Shown here one piece after another: positions 45,304 through 54,452 of a stretch of 64,000 nucleotides of DNA. The notes below the pieces were generated by a model. That model worked only from the letters and a program-made list of their open reading frames with translations, was not told the DNA's origin and made no database searches. The DNA lies in contig WLWS01000004.1 in assembly GCA_012103475.1 (NCBI GenBank), forward strand, positions 496,001-560,000, given 5' to 3'. Position 1 is the first letter of the stretch. Every line of letters starts with the position of its first letter. The DNA comes from Gammaproteobacteria bacterium. GTDB taxonomy: Bacteria; Pseudomonadota; Gammaproteobacteria; Eutrophobiales; Eutrophobiaceae. Position numbers and translations under genes: made by a program.

Positions 45304-47022
45304 ATGCGCAAATATCTGCACATCGAACTTGATACACAACAGGTAAAAGAAGAGGAATTACACGGCGAAGATATCGTCAATTCAGGCCGCTACCTGATAG
45401 CCAAAACACTTTGCGAAAAAGAAGTCGCTACCGTCGATCCACTGAGCGCCGATAACCCGCTGATTTTCTCTGCAGGCCCTTTTGCCGGAACCAATTTTTC
45501 CAATGCCAACCGCACCAGCGTTGGCTGCAAAAGCCCGCTAACGGGCGGCATCAAGGAATCTAATGCCGGTGGCACGCTCGGCGTTGCGCTAGGCCAGCTA
45601 CACATTGCCGGTTTCACTCTTTATGGCAGCGCCGATGACTGGCTCGTTATTCATTTGAAAAAAGACGGTAGCATCTCCTTTGATAGTGCTGATGCCTATA
45701 TGGGTAAAGGCAACTTTGAAGCTGCTACTCTCTTACATGAAAAATACGGTAAGAAAGTCAGCGTAGCACTTTGCGGTCCGGTTGGAGAATATCAGGGACT
45801 GCTTGCTGGTATCGCCATCAGTGATTCCGATTTGCGCCCTGCCCGTCTCGCTGCACGAGGTGGTGTCGGTGCGGTAATGGGAAGTAAAAAAGTCAAAGCC
45901 ATCGTTGCAGATCTGTACAAAATGCCAAGCCTGCACGAACGAAAAAAAGTAATTGGCGCAATTCGACAATACGCTGAAAAAATTAATCAGGATGAGACTG
46001 TCGACAGTTACCGAAAACTCGGAACCGCCATGATGGCCGATTACATGAATCATATTGGTGGCCTGCCAGTACGCAACTTCTCATCTGGGCGACTGGTGGA
46101 CACCAACAAAGAGCGTTTAAAAATGGGTGGTGATTTTATCCGTGAGCAAAATGTCGCACGCGGAGGTGACCCATCTCATGCCTGTATGCCGGGTTGTCTG
46201 ATCAAATGCAGCAATGTTTATGCAGACGCGGATGGCAAGGAAATTGTATCGCCGGTTGAATACGAAACCATCGGTTTGATGGGCACCAATTGCGGTCTTT
46301 CCGATCCTGATCAACTCGCTCATGTGAATTATCTGGCCAATAATCTCGGCATAGACACAATAGAAACCGGCGCGATGATTGGTGTATTAATGGAAGCCGG
46401 ACTTGCCAACTTTGGTGATTATGAATTTATCGTTCATGTTCTGGATGAAATTTCGAAAGGCAGCGAAGATGGAAAGCTCTGGGCACAGGGCACGGCACGT
46501 GTCGGCGAACATTATAAGGTAGAGCGAATACCGGTAATCAAGAAGCAGGCTATCAGTGCCTACGATCCTCGGGTGGTTGAAGTCACAGGCATCACCATGA
46601 TGGTCACCGCGCAGGGAGCTGATCATACCGCAGGTAATGTCCCGCGTTTTGATTCTAAAGGTAAAAGTCTGACTGATCTGGTTGATGCCAGTTATCAGGC
46701 GCAGGTGCAAACTGCCGCCACTGATTCTCTCGGTTTATGCATATTCGGCCGTAGCGTGACTACTGCTGAACTGGAGTTCCTCGCGCAAGCAATTAACGAT
46801 GCTCACCAGACCAACCTGGACAGCAGCTTTTTTGCCGAACTCGGACGCGAAACCCTGAAATTTGAAACAGAATTCAATATCAAGGCTGGATTTACTGAAA
46901 TCGATGATGAGTTACCGGATTTTTTCTACAAGGAAGCCTTGCAACCCACCGCTAAACAAGCGCGCTTTCACAGCAGAGAAATTAATGACTTACTAGAACA
47001 GCAAATACAGGCTGACACTTGA
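45304..47022 (+). CDS. Aldehyde ferredoxin oxidoreductase (AOR) family, W/Mo-bispterin enzyme
   Basis: The ATG at 45304 follows GGAG by 6 bases and gives 572 residues. N-terminal AOR domain blocks: NPLIFSAGPFAGTNFSNANR and CKSPLTGGIKESNAGGTLG (tungstopterin-binding), then GPVGEYQGLLAGIAISD and AARGGVGAVMGSKKVKAI. The [4Fe-4S] cysteines are HACMPGCLIKCSN with the last near DSLGLCIFG. AORs use tungsten or molybdenum pterin to oxidise aldehydes (or reduce acids) with ferredoxin. The predicted enzyme is cytosolic while its operon partner at 43354 is exported. Substrate unknown. Confidence 0.88.
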   Translation: MRKYLHIELDTQQVKEEELHGEDIVNSGRYLIAKTLCEKEVATVDPLSADNPLIFSAGPFAGTNFSNANRTSVGCKSPLTGGIKESNAGGTLGVALGQLHIAGFTLYGSADDWLVIHLKKDGSISFDSADAYMGKGNFEAATLLHEKYGKKVSVALCGPVGEYQGLLAGIAISDSDLRPARLAARGGVGAVMGSKKVKAIVADLYKMPSLHERKKVIGAIRQYAEKINQDETVDSYRKLGTAMMADYMNHIGGLPVRNFSSGRLVDTNKERLKMGGDFIREQNVARGGDPSHACMPGCLIKCSNVYADADGKEIVSPVEYETIGLMGTNCGLSDPDQLAHVNYLANNLGIDTIETGAMIGVLMEAGLANFGDYEFIVHVLDEISKGSEDGKLWAQGTARVGEHYKVERIPVIKKQAISAYDPRVVEVTGITMMVTAQGADHTAGNVPRFDSKGKSLTDLVDASYQAQVQTAATDSLGLCIFGRSVTTAELEFLAQAINDAHQTNLDSSFFAELGRETLKFETEFNIKAGFTEIDDELPDFFYKEALQPTAKQARFHSREINDLLEQQIQADT

Positions 47023-47026
47023 ATTT

Positions 47027-47497
47027 TTATTCGATACTTAAGGCAGAAATTTCTGTTGCACTCAGATTCAACTTATTTAAAAGATTCTCAAGTTGTAATT
47101 GTTCTTTAGCTGTCAGTTTTTTCACAATCTCCTGCTCAAAAGAAAGTGCAAGCGGCACGATCTGCATATAAATCGCATAACCTGAGCGTGACAGTTTCAG
47201 AATTGAACGTCGTTTATCTTCCTTTGAGAAATTTCGGACCAATAGTTTCTTTTTAATTAATTTCGTCACAGCCCGACTTACGCTGACCTTATCCATTTCT
47301 GTCATTGCGCAAACCTCGTCCGCACTCAAATTGGATTCCTGCCCAAGTACCGCCATTACCCGCCATTCGGCAATACTTATACCGAAACGATCAGAATATA
47401 AACTTGCCAGCTTGCTGCTGACTTTGTTGGTCACTATCGAAAGTTTATAGGGAAGAAAACTCTGTAGATCAATTGATTCTGGAGCAGTTTTCGACAT
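47027..47497 (-). CDS. MarR-family regulator beside hmgA
   Basis: The ATG at 47497 gives 156 residues; the longer frame intrudes on hmgA. The winged-helix domain (about 45-110) reads IAEWRVMAVLGQESNLSADEVCAMTEMDKVSVSRAVTKLIKKKLL with the wing FSKEDKRRSILKLSRSG. It lies 2 bases after the hmgA stop, so it is cotranscribed with hmgA. It is clearly paralogous to the MarR protein at 57222 (LPYKLS/LPYRLS, IAEWRVMA/MAEWRIMA, VSRAV, DKRRS shared). A likely repressor of the homogentisate genes, binding the palindrome at 48871; ligand inferred to be homogentisate or a related aromatic. Confidence 0.85.
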   Translation of the reverse strand: MSKTAPESIDLQSFLPYKLSIVTNKVSSKLASLYSDRFGISIAEWRVMAVLGQESNLSADEVCAMTEMDKVSVSRAVTKLIKKKLLVRNFSKEDKRRSILKLSRSGYAIYMQIVPLALSFEQEIVKKLTAKEQLQLENLLNKLNLSATEISALSIE

Positions 47498-47499
47498 AA

Positions 47500-48831
47500 C
47501 TAGACTTTGAAGTTCTTCTTCAGCGATTGCCAGCATTCGACATAATCCTGCTGGCGCTGGATACATTCCAGGGCAAATTTTGTTGGCTGAATAATGAAAC
47601 GCGATTCGAACATAAAAGCCATGGTGTCTTCATATCTACTCGGTTTAAGCTCTGCGCTGGAAGCGCCTTCATAAGCTGTGCCATCAGGTCCATGTGCACT
47701 CATGCAGTTATGCAAACTGGCACCACCGGGGACAAAACCAGTCGGTTTGGCATCGTACATTCCAGAGATGAGCCCCATGAACTCACTCATTAGATTCCGA
47801 TGGTACCAGGGTGGACGAAATGTATTCTCGGCCACCATCCAGCGAGGTGGGAAAATCACAAAGTCGACATTGGCAACACCGGCTGTGTCCGTTTGTGAAG
47901 ACAGGACAGTAAAAATAGACGGGTCCGGGTGATCATAACTGACCGTATTCATCGTATTGAAACGCGAGAGATCATACTTGTACGGAAGCGCTGTGCCTAT
48001 CCACGCTACAACATCCAAAGGTGAATGAGCGATTTCACAGCTAAATATATTTCCCATAAATTTATTCACCAGTTTGAAATCGCCTTCCCTGTCTTCGAAT
48101 GCAGCAAGCGGTGTCAGAAAATCGCGATTATTTGCATAACCATCGGACCCAACGAGTCCGCGCTCGGGTAATTGTAACTGTGCACCATAATTCTCACAGA
48201 CATAGCCACGGCTGGGCCCGTCAGGCAATACAACCCGAAATTTCATTCCCCTGGGTATCACACAAATTTCACCGGGTGCGACTTCAAGAACGCCACACTC
48301 CGTATGAGCGCGAAAGCTGCCTTGCTGGGGTACGATTAGTAATTCGCCATCACTATTGTAGAAAAACCGATCTTCCATCGACTGATTGGCCAGATACATG
48401 TGAATACCAATACCGATGACGCCCACATTGCCGTTGGCGGCTACTGTCACCAGACCATCAATAAAGTCCTGTTTTTTCTCAGGGATTGGCAGGGGATCCC
48501 AGCGTAATTGATTCGGCGGGGTTTCAATTTCGGTAATTGGTCCACTTCTAATCAGACCATTATCGATGCGTTGAAAATCACCGTGTACCGCAGAAGGCCG
48601 AATACGATAAAACCAGTTACGGAAATTGCTTGCTCTGGGCGCCGTAAAAGCTGTGGCCGTAAACTTTTCCGCATATAGTCCATGGGCAACCTGCTGCGGC
48701 GAAAAGCGTCCTTCAGGTAAACTACCCGGAATTGCCTCTGAGTGATGTTCATTACCAAAACCGGACAGGTACTGTAGCTGCTCGGCCTGCTCCGGGTCAT
48801 TGTTCACATCGGGTTCTAATACGCTGGCCAT
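47500..48831 (-). CDS. hmgA: Homogentisate 1,2-dioxygenase
   Basis: A 443-residue non-haem iron enzyme that opens the ring of homogentisate to maleylacetoacetate. Family blocks: [21 protein letters not shown] at the start, [73 protein letters not shown] (iron ligand region) and [16 protein letters not shown]. Start codon at 48831 and divergent partner at 48985 share a promoter region containing a MarR-type palindrome. Confidence 0.97.
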   Translation of the reverse strand: MASVLEPDVNNDPEQAEQLQYLSGFGNEHHSEAIPGSLPEGRFSPQQVAHGLYAEKFTATAFTAPRASNFRNWFYRIRPSAVHGDFQRIDNGLIRSGPITEIETPPNQLRWDPLPIPEKKQDFIDGLVTVAANGNVGVIGIGIHMYLANQSMEDRFFYNSDGELLIVPQQGSFRAHTECGVLEVAPGEICVIPRGMKFRVVLPDGPSRGYVCENYGAQLQLPERGLVGSDGYANNRDFLTPLAAFEDREGDFKLVNKFMGNIFSCEIAHSPLDVVAWIGTALPYKYDLSRFNTMNTVSYDHPDPSIFTVLSSQTDTAGVANVDFVIFPPRWMVAENTFRPPWYHRNLMSEFMGLISGMYDAKPTGFVPGGASLHNCMSAHGPDGTAYEGASSAELKPSRYEDTMAFMFESRFIIQPTKFALECIQRQQDYVECWQSLKKNFKV

Positions 48832-48870
48832 TGTCTTATCCTCTGCTTGACGAATTACTTAAAATCAGTA

Positions 48871-48888
48871 TAGTTACATTTGTAACTA
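48871..48888. promoter_or_regulatory. Palindromic operator in the hmgA / fumarylacetoacetase divergent promoter
   Basis: TAGTTAC-ATTT-GTAACTA has perfect 7-bp arms and a 4-base spacer. It is the only strong palindrome in the 153-base gap. It matches two palindromes before the MarR gene at 57222 (TAGTTGC-N4-GCAACTA), differing by one complementary pair, so both are probably bound by related MarR proteins. Confidence 0.7.
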
Positions 48889-48984
48889 ATTTCAATAAGC
48901 GGGATGTTCTGCATGATTCCCGACAGGTGATACAAAGCGTGTTCTATTACCTGGAATACGACTTTCAATTAAAAGGAGAGGAAC

Positions 48985-49977
48985 GTGAAACTTGCCAGTC
49001 TAAAAGAAGGTGGCCGTGACGGTACACTTATCGTCGTTAATCGCGAAGTAAGCCGGGCAATTGCCGTTCCCGAAATAGCAGCCACCATGCAAAATGCCCT
49101 CGATAACTGGGCTGAGATCTCACCTTTGCTCGAAGCGGTTTACAAAAAACTTCAAAAAGGTGAAATCGATAAAACCTTTGACTTTGACCCTGTTACTTTG
49201 GCAGCGCCTCTACCACGTAGTTATCATTGGGCAGATGGCAGTGCTTATGTAACTCATGTTGAGCTGGTTCGAAAAGCACGAGGTGCTGAACTACCAGAGT
49301 CTTTCTGGACCGACCCCTTAATGTATATGGGCGCATCAGATGCGTTTATTGGTCCCTGTGACGATGTTTTTGTTGAAGATGAGGCATGGGGAATTGATTT
49401 TGAATCGGAGGTCGTCGTGTTTACCGATGATGTGCCGGCTGGCGTCTCAGAAGAGGCCGCCGGTGAGCATATTAAACTCATTGCTTTAGTCAACGATGTC
49501 TCTCTGCGTAACCTGATTCCGGCTGAGCTAGCCAAGCAATTCGGGTTTTATCAGTCAAAACCCTGGACATCTTTTACACCAGTTGCCGTCACGCCTGATG
49601 AGCTGGGTGAGGCCTGGGATGGCGCAAAACTTCACCTGCCTCTGCACAGTACCCTGAATGGTAAAAAGATCGGTACACCAAATGCGGGGGTCGACATGGT
49701 TTTCGATTTTAGACAATTGATAGTGCATGCAGCCAAATCAAGAGATCTGATGGCTGGCACTGTGATTGGTTCCGGAACCATTGCCAATGTAGGAAGTAAG
49801 GACGGCTCCTCCTGCCTTGCTGAAATTCGCTGTCTGGAAACAATCGCTGACGGTAAACCTTCTACTCCTTTCATGTCTTTTGGTGATCGCATCGAAATTG
49901 AAATGTTTGATAAAGACAATAACTCGATCTTCGGTAAAATCGATCAGATCACAAAACAGTATCACCCTTCAAGCTGA
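48985..49977 (+). CDS. Fumarylacetoacetate hydrolase-family protein
   Basis: A 330-residue protein starting at GTG 48985 behind a strong AAGGAGAGG. Blocks: PLPRSYHWADGSAYVTHVELV, FIGPCDDVFVEDEAWGIDFESEVVVFTDDVPAGVS, whose acidic cluster binds the metal, LIALVNDVSLRNLIPAELAKQFGFYQSKPWTSFTPVAVTPDE, and MAGTVIGSGTIANVG. This version replaces classical FAH in many proteobacterial homogentisate pathways and splits fumarylacetoacetate to fumarate and acetoacetate. It is followed by maiA after 16 bases. Confidence 0.88.
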   Translation: MKLASLKEGGRDGTLIVVNREVSRAIAVPEIAATMQNALDNWAEISPLLEAVYKKLQKGEIDKTFDFDPVTLAAPLPRSYHWADGSAYVTHVELVRKARGAELPESFWTDPLMYMGASDAFIGPCDDVFVEDEAWGIDFESEVVVFTDDVPAGVSEEAAGEHIKLIALVNDVSLRNLIPAELAKQFGFYQSKPWTSFTPVAVTPDELGEAWDGAKLHLPLHSTLNGKKIGTPNAGVDMVFDFRQLIVHAAKSRDLMAGTVIGSGTIANVGSKDGSSCLAEIRCLETIADGKPSTPFMSFGDRIEIEMFDKDNNSIFGKIDQITKQYHPSS

Positions 49978-49993
49978 TTAAGCAGATCAGGCA

Positions 49994-50641
49994 ATGATAA
50001 AACTATACTCTTACTGGCGCTCTTCTGCGGCGTACCGTGTACGTATCGCATTGAACCTGAAGAAACTCGAACATGAAATTGTGCCCGTTAATATGCTAAA
50101 GGATGGTGGCGAACAACACAGCGAAGCCTACAAAACGATTAATCCGCAGGGCCTGGTCCCGACTCTGCAGGACGGTAAGTCGACTATCACGCAATCACTG
50201 GCCATTCTGGAATATCTTGAAGAAAAATATCCGCGGATAGCCTTACTGCCAGCTGATCTGGAACAAAAAGCAAAGGCTCGTCAACTGGCGCAAATCATTG
50301 CCTGTGATATTCATCCTCTGGATAACCTGCGGGTTCTGAAGTATCTGAAAAATGAGCTTGCGGTGTCTGACGTTGCTAAAGACGACTGGTATGCACACTG
50401 GATAAGACTCGGATTTGCCGCCTTTGAATCCGCGCTTGATAAGAACTCTCCCACCGGCGGCTTTTGCCTGGGTGATGCCGTCAGTATAGCGGACCTTTGT
50501 CTGATTCCTCAGATGTATAACGCTCACCGTTTTAACATTAATCTCGATAATTTTCCGCGCTTGTGTGAAATAGAAAAAAACTGTCTGCAATTGCAGGCCT
50601 TTGCCAGGGCAAGTCCCGAGCAGCAGATTGACGCTATCTGA
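49994..50641 (+). CDS. maiA: Maleylacetoacetate isomerase
   Basis: A 215-residue zeta-class glutathione transferase. The N-terminal motif LYSYWRSSAAYRVRIALNLK contains the catalytic Ser-Ser-x3-Arg. NPQGLVPTLQDGKSTITQSLAILEYLEEKYP and the C-terminal helical domain with DLCLIPQMYNAHRFNINLDNFPRL follow. It isomerises maleylacetoacetate to fumarylacetoacetate with glutathione as cofactor. Cotranscribed with the preceding hydrolase gene. Confidence 0.95.
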   Translation: MIKLYSYWRSSAAYRVRIALNLKKLEHEIVPVNMLKDGGEQHSEAYKTINPQGLVPTLQDGKSTITQSLAILEYLEEKYPRIALLPADLEQKAKARQLAQIIACDIHPLDNLRVLKYLKNELAVSDVAKDDWYAHWIRLGFAAFESALDKNSPTGGFCLGDAVSIADLCLIPQMYNAHRFNINLDNFPRLCEIEKNCLQLQAFARASPEQQIDAI

Positions 50642-50822
50642 TTGCAGTTTTTCCTGCAGTAATAAGTTGACGCAATAATTTGCTAACCACCCGTAACTCA
50701 GGACTATCATTATGAGCAACTTAACGTTGTTTTTCTGCCAGTGTTATAACTTACGATGCGTTTTTTTTGCTGCTAAACTACCAGCAAAACAGAATTGAAA
50801 TTGCGAAATACAGAGGGTTCTA

Positions 50823-51524
50823 ATGTCCGGATTTAACAAGGTGGTAAGTAACTTTGACGAAGCAATGGATGGGCTGCAAAGTGGAATGACCGTCCTCGCC
50901 GGCGGTTTTGGTTTATGTGGCATTCCTGAAGGTTGCATTGAACATATTCGCCAATCAGGAGTAAAGGATCTGACCATAGTCTCCAATAACTGCGGTGTCG
51001 ATGATTTCGGTCTCGGGCTGTTGCTGAAAGACAAGCAGATCAAAAAAATGATTTCCTCTTATGTAGGTGAAAATGCCGAATTTGAACGTCAGTTTCTTAG
51101 CGATGAACTTGAAGTTGAACTGACCCCGCAAGGAACTCTGGCAGAGAAAATGCGCGCCGGGGGAGCTGGTATTCCGGCTTTTTATACTGCAACCGGCTAT
51201 GGGACTCCTGTTGGAGAGGGTAAGGAAGTTCGTGAGTATAAGGGGCGTAAATATATTCTTGAGGAGTCGATAACCGGTGACTTCGCCATCGTCCGCGGCT
51301 GGAAAGCGGATCGCTACGGCAACGTTGTATATCGACACACTGCACAGAATTTCAATCCGATGGCGGCTACTGCCGGAAAAATTACTGTTGTTGAAGTAGA
51401 AGAGATCGTCGAACCGGGAGAACTGGAACCCAGTCAGATACACACTCCGGGCATTTTCGTTAATCGCTTGATTGAAACCAGCTTTGAAAAACGAATTGAG
51501 CAACGCACCTTAAGTAACGAATAA
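50823..51524 (+). CDS. scoA: Succinyl-CoA:3-ketoacid CoA-transferase subunit A
   Basis: A 233-residue protein with [21 protein letters not shown] (CoA site, about residues 20-40), [51 protein letters not shown] and [22 protein letters not shown]. It forms the alpha subunit that, with ScoB, moves CoA from succinyl-CoA to acetoacetate. Placed directly after the homogentisate genes, it activates the acetoacetate they release. Confidence 0.93.
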   Translation: MSGFNKVVSNFDEAMDGLQSGMTVLAGGFGLCGIPEGCIEHIRQSGVKDLTIVSNNCGVDDFGLGLLLKDKQIKKMISSYVGENAEFERQFLSDELEVELTPQGTLAEKMRAGGAGIPAFYTATGYGTPVGEGKEVREYKGRKYILEESITGDFAIVRGWKADRYGNVVYRHTAQNFNPMAATAGKITVVEVEEIVEPGELEPSQIHTPGIFVNRLIETSFEKRIEQRTLSNE

Positions 51525-51538
51525 CAGGAATAGATAAC

Positions 51539-52194
51539 ATGGCACTTTCTCGAGAACAACTGGCAATGCGCGTCGCACGTGAACTCAAAGACGGTTATTA
51601 CGTGAATCTTGGCATTGGTATTCCAACACTGGTTGCTAACTATGTTCCTGAGGGAATGGACGTAATGCTGCAATCAGAAAATGGCTTGCTTGGAATGGGC
51701 CCCTTTCCCACTGAAGAAGAACTTGATGCCGATATGATTAATGCCGGCAAACAAACTGTCACAGCAATCACCGGAGCATCGATTTTTTCGTCTGCGGATT
51801 CCTTCGCCATGATACGTGGTGGTCATGTTGATCTGACGGTTCTCGGCGCTTTTGAAGTTGATGTCGAAGGAAACATCGCCTCCTGGATGATTCCAGGAAA
51901 GCTGATAAAAGGAATGGGAGGTGCGATGGATCTGGTTGCCGGTGCAGATAACATTATTGTCACCATGACTCATGCCAGTAAGCATGGCGAGTCAAAATTG
52001 CTACCTAAATGCACACTACCACTGACTGGTGCTGGCTGTATTAATAAAATTGTCACCGATCTTGCCTATATTAGATTGCAGAAGGTAAGTTTCATTTGAA
52101 GGAACGTGCGCCGGCTGTAAGCGTGGATGAAATAGTTAAATTGACTGCAGGTGAAATGCAGGTACCGGGTAAGGTACCGGAGATGGTATTCTAA
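51539..52194 (+). pseudogene. scoB: Succinyl-CoA:3-ketoacid CoA-transferase subunit B with one-base frameshift near the end
   Basis: The frame from ATG 51539 is normal Sco[21 protein letters not shown], the catalytic Glu in [68 protein letters not shown]. It then ends abruptly at 52099 with RLQKVSFI. The expected C-terminus continues in another frame: [20 protein letters not shown] then LTAGEMQVPGKVPEMVF, stop at 52194. The shift lies near 52073-52077; one extra A there would restore IRIAEGKF. The missing 30-odd residues are conserved in the family, so as written the gene is probably impaired, unless this is a sequence error. Confidence 0.8.
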
Positions 52195-52254
52195 TTGGTT
52201 TGAACAGTCCCCGATTTACCGGATCGTGTCTGTTCTGGATCCTTGTTCACTCTA

Positions 52255-53151
52255 ATGATAGATTTTATAAACCGCACTAGCAGTCTTTATCTCATCACCG
52301 TTTTTATCTGGGGCTCAACTTTTTATGCAATAAAGTTCCAGCTGGGACCGGTTGCTGTCGAAATATCACTGATCTATCGTTTCCTGCTAGCTTCAGTTAT
52401 TTTGTTCGTTTTCTGTCTGCTCAAAAAAAGAAACCTCCGCTTCAATCTGTCAGAGCATTTCTTTATTTTTCTTCAGGGATTATTTCTATTTTCCGCTAAC
52501 TATCTTGTCGTTTACTGGGCAACCGATATGCTCATTACCGGAGTTATTGCCCTCATTTTTTCGACCGTTATTCTCATGAATATGATCAACGGCGCAATTT
52601 TTCTTCGTCAGAGCGTAAGTCTGCGGGTTATTCTGGGTTCGCTGACTGGAGTTGCCGGTATCGCCGCTGTTTTCTGGTCGGAGATTGCCGGTATGCAGAA
52701 CAATGATTCAACCTGGCTGGGCTTATGCTTATGCCTGCTGGCAACATTTTCCGCATCCGTTGGAAATATCCTCTCAGCAAGAAATCAGAAATATGATTTG
52801 CCGGTTGTGCAAACGAATGCCTGGGGTATGGCTTACGGATCTTTGATTATGGCCGTCTATGCACTTTCGCAGGGCTCAACAATAAGCTATGACCTGAGCT
52901 TGAGTTACAGTCTGTCTCTGCTTTATCTGAGTATATTTGGTTCTGTTTTCGCGTTTGGAAGCTACCTGACTCTGATTGGTCGTATCGGTGCCAACAAAAG
53001 CGCCTATTCCGCAGTGCTCTACCCCGTCATCGCTCTTTCAATATCGACTTTGCTCGAAGATTATCGCTGGACACTGGCCGCGATATGCGGATTCGGGCTG
53101 GTGCTACTGGGCAATTTTCTGGTCCTGAAAAGTCCGGCAAAAGTTAAATGA
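52255..53151 (+). CDS. EamA/DMT-family transporter
   Basis: A 298-residue inner-membrane protein with about ten hydrophobic helices in two EamA repeats (first about 1-135 with FIWGSTFYAIKFQLGPVAVE; second about 150-295 with LLATFSASVGNILSARNQ and FAFGSYLTLIGRIGANKSAYSAVLYPVIALSISTLLEDYRWTLAAICGFGLVLLGNFLV). The ATG at 52255 is preferred to a TTG four codons earlier. DMT members export metabolites or amino acids; substrate unknown. Confidence 0.85.
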   Translation: MIDFINRTSSLYLITVFIWGSTFYAIKFQLGPVAVEISLIYRFLLASVILFVFCLLKKRNLRFNLSEHFFIFLQGLFLFSANYLVVYWATDMLITGVIALIFSTVILMNMINGAIFLRQSVSLRVILGSLTGVAGIAAVFWSEIAGMQNNDSTWLGLCLCLLATFSASVGNILSARNQKYDLPVVQTNAWGMAYGSLIMAVYALSQGSTISYDLSLSYSLSLLYLSIFGSVFAFGSYLTLIGRIGANKSAYSAVLYPVIALSISTLLEDYRWTLAAICGFGLVLLGNFLVLKSPAKVK

Positions 53152-53165
53152 ATATAAATGCAGAG

Positions 53166-53972
53166 TTAAGCGTTTAGAAAATCGATGATTAAAGGATTAA
53201 CCAGATCAGGTCTGGTCATAGGGGCCATATGCCCGCCTTCGGCCACTTCCTGAAACTGCCAGTGCGGACAATAACTCTTCAGCACGGCGCTGATTCCGAT
53301 TATTGATTGCTTTGTCTGCTGTGCCCGCATAAACATAGTATCGGCCTTAATACCCTGCCACATACTTTCTGAGACATCCATATTCATAATCGTATCCCAC
53401 TCATGGACATTATTAGGCAAGGCAAGCAAAAATGCCTGTTGACGTTCTTCGCTCAAAGCAGACCAGCTACCTTCCCCCATCCAGTAGTTTACAAAGCGTT
53501 CTGCTACCAGAGTCCACTCACCGCGTGGAGAGTGCTTTTGAATATACTTCCACAAGGCTTCAATTTCTTCCCGCCCGGCTTCCTGACCTTCGATTTTTAA
53601 CAGAGGAAAGGGGTTCGCCTCCAGCAATACCAGTTTCTGAACTTTTTCTCCAAGCGAATGTGCAGCCGCTGCTGCGACCGAAGCACCAAATGAATGACCG
53701 ACGATACTGAGCGGCCCATCAACCAGGGAACACAGCGTTTCTATCAAACCAGCCTGATCTAATATCGTCTGCGTCCGATCCGAGGGCCACACTGATGTTT
53801 CACCATAACCAAACAGGTTCGGGGCAAGAAAACGAAACTGATCGCGATAAGCTTCATGTAATTGTCGCCACTGGCGATTATTGCTTGCCGCACCGTGGAT
53901 AAGCACAACCACCGGACCGTTGCCACTATCCTGATATTCAAGACTATATTGATTAGATTTAATTGTTGGCAT
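53166..53972 (-). CDS. Alpha/beta-hydrolase
   Basis: A 268-residue cytosolic hydrolase. VVVLIHGAASNNRQWRQLHEAY (oxyanion HG), SIVGHSFGASVAAAAAHSLG (nucleophile Ser in GHSFG), a helical cap (about 135-195) and VAEGGHMAPMTRPDLV (catalytic His) are all present. It resembles ring-cleavage-product hydrolases and haloperoxidase-like esterases; substrate unknown. It lies at the downstream end of a minus-strand series starting at 55960. Confidence 0.85.
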   Translation of the reverse strand: MPTIKSNQYSLEYQDSGNGPVVVLIHGAASNNRQWRQLHEAYRDQFRFLAPNLFGYGETSVWPSDRTQTILDQAGLIETLCSLVDGPLSIVGHSFGASVAAAAAHSLGEKVQKLVLLEANPFPLLKIEGQEAGREEIEALWKYIQKHSPRGEWTLVAERFVNYWMGEGSWSALSEERQQAFLLALPNNVHEWDTIMNMDVSESMWQGIKADTMFMRAQQTKQSIIGISAVLKSYCPHWQFQEVAEGGHMAPMTRPDLVNPLIIDFLNA

Positions 53973-53987
53973 GTAAACAGGATTGCA

Positions 53988-54452
53988 TCAGTTTGCTACT
54001 TCTATACTGATTTCGGATTTCACAGAGTTGGCAATAAAACACAAACTATGTGCCTTAGTATGTATGGCTTGCAAATCCTCTGTGCTAATAGTCAGCGCGG
54101 AACCCGTAACTTCCGGCCTTAATACTACTTTACTAATGCTGCTTATTCCGGACTCATCTTTTTCCATGATCCCGTAAGCATTGTCGATGTAACGGTCAAT
54201 CAACAAACCCTTCTGACCTGCTATTGACAAAAAAAACAGCATGTGACAACTGGATATTGCAGCGACAAAGGCCTCTTCCGGATCCACATTATATTCAAGC
54301 GAATAAGGCAAAGGGACAATATCCGGCGAAGCGGAAGCCGGCACAACGAGACCGCCGTCAAACTCCCAGGTATGCGCACGGCTGTACTTGTTGTCAGTAA
54401 AGACCTGGTCACCACGCTGCCATTCGATTTTTGCCAGATACTCAGACACCAT
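53988..54452 (-). CDS. OsmC-family protein
   Basis: The ATG at 54452 gives 154 residues; the longer frame overlaps more of the dehydratase gene. Blocks: EYLAKIEWQRGDQVFTDNKYSRAHTWEFDGG, VDPEEAFVAAISSCHMLFFLSIAGQKGLLID, with the redox Cys in SSCHM, and IHTKAHSLCFIANSV with the second Cys. The Cys pair is that of organic-hydroperoxide-reducing OsmC/Ohr proteins. It overlaps the preceding gene by 11 bases. Confidence 0.85.
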   Translation of the reverse strand: MVSEYLAKIEWQRGDQVFTDNKYSRAHTWEFDGGLVVPASASPDIVPLPYSLEYNVDPEEAFVAAISSCHMLFFLSIAGQKGLLIDRYIDNAYGIMEKDESGISSISKVVLRPEVTGSALTISTEDLQAIHTKAHSLCFIANSVKSEISIEVAN

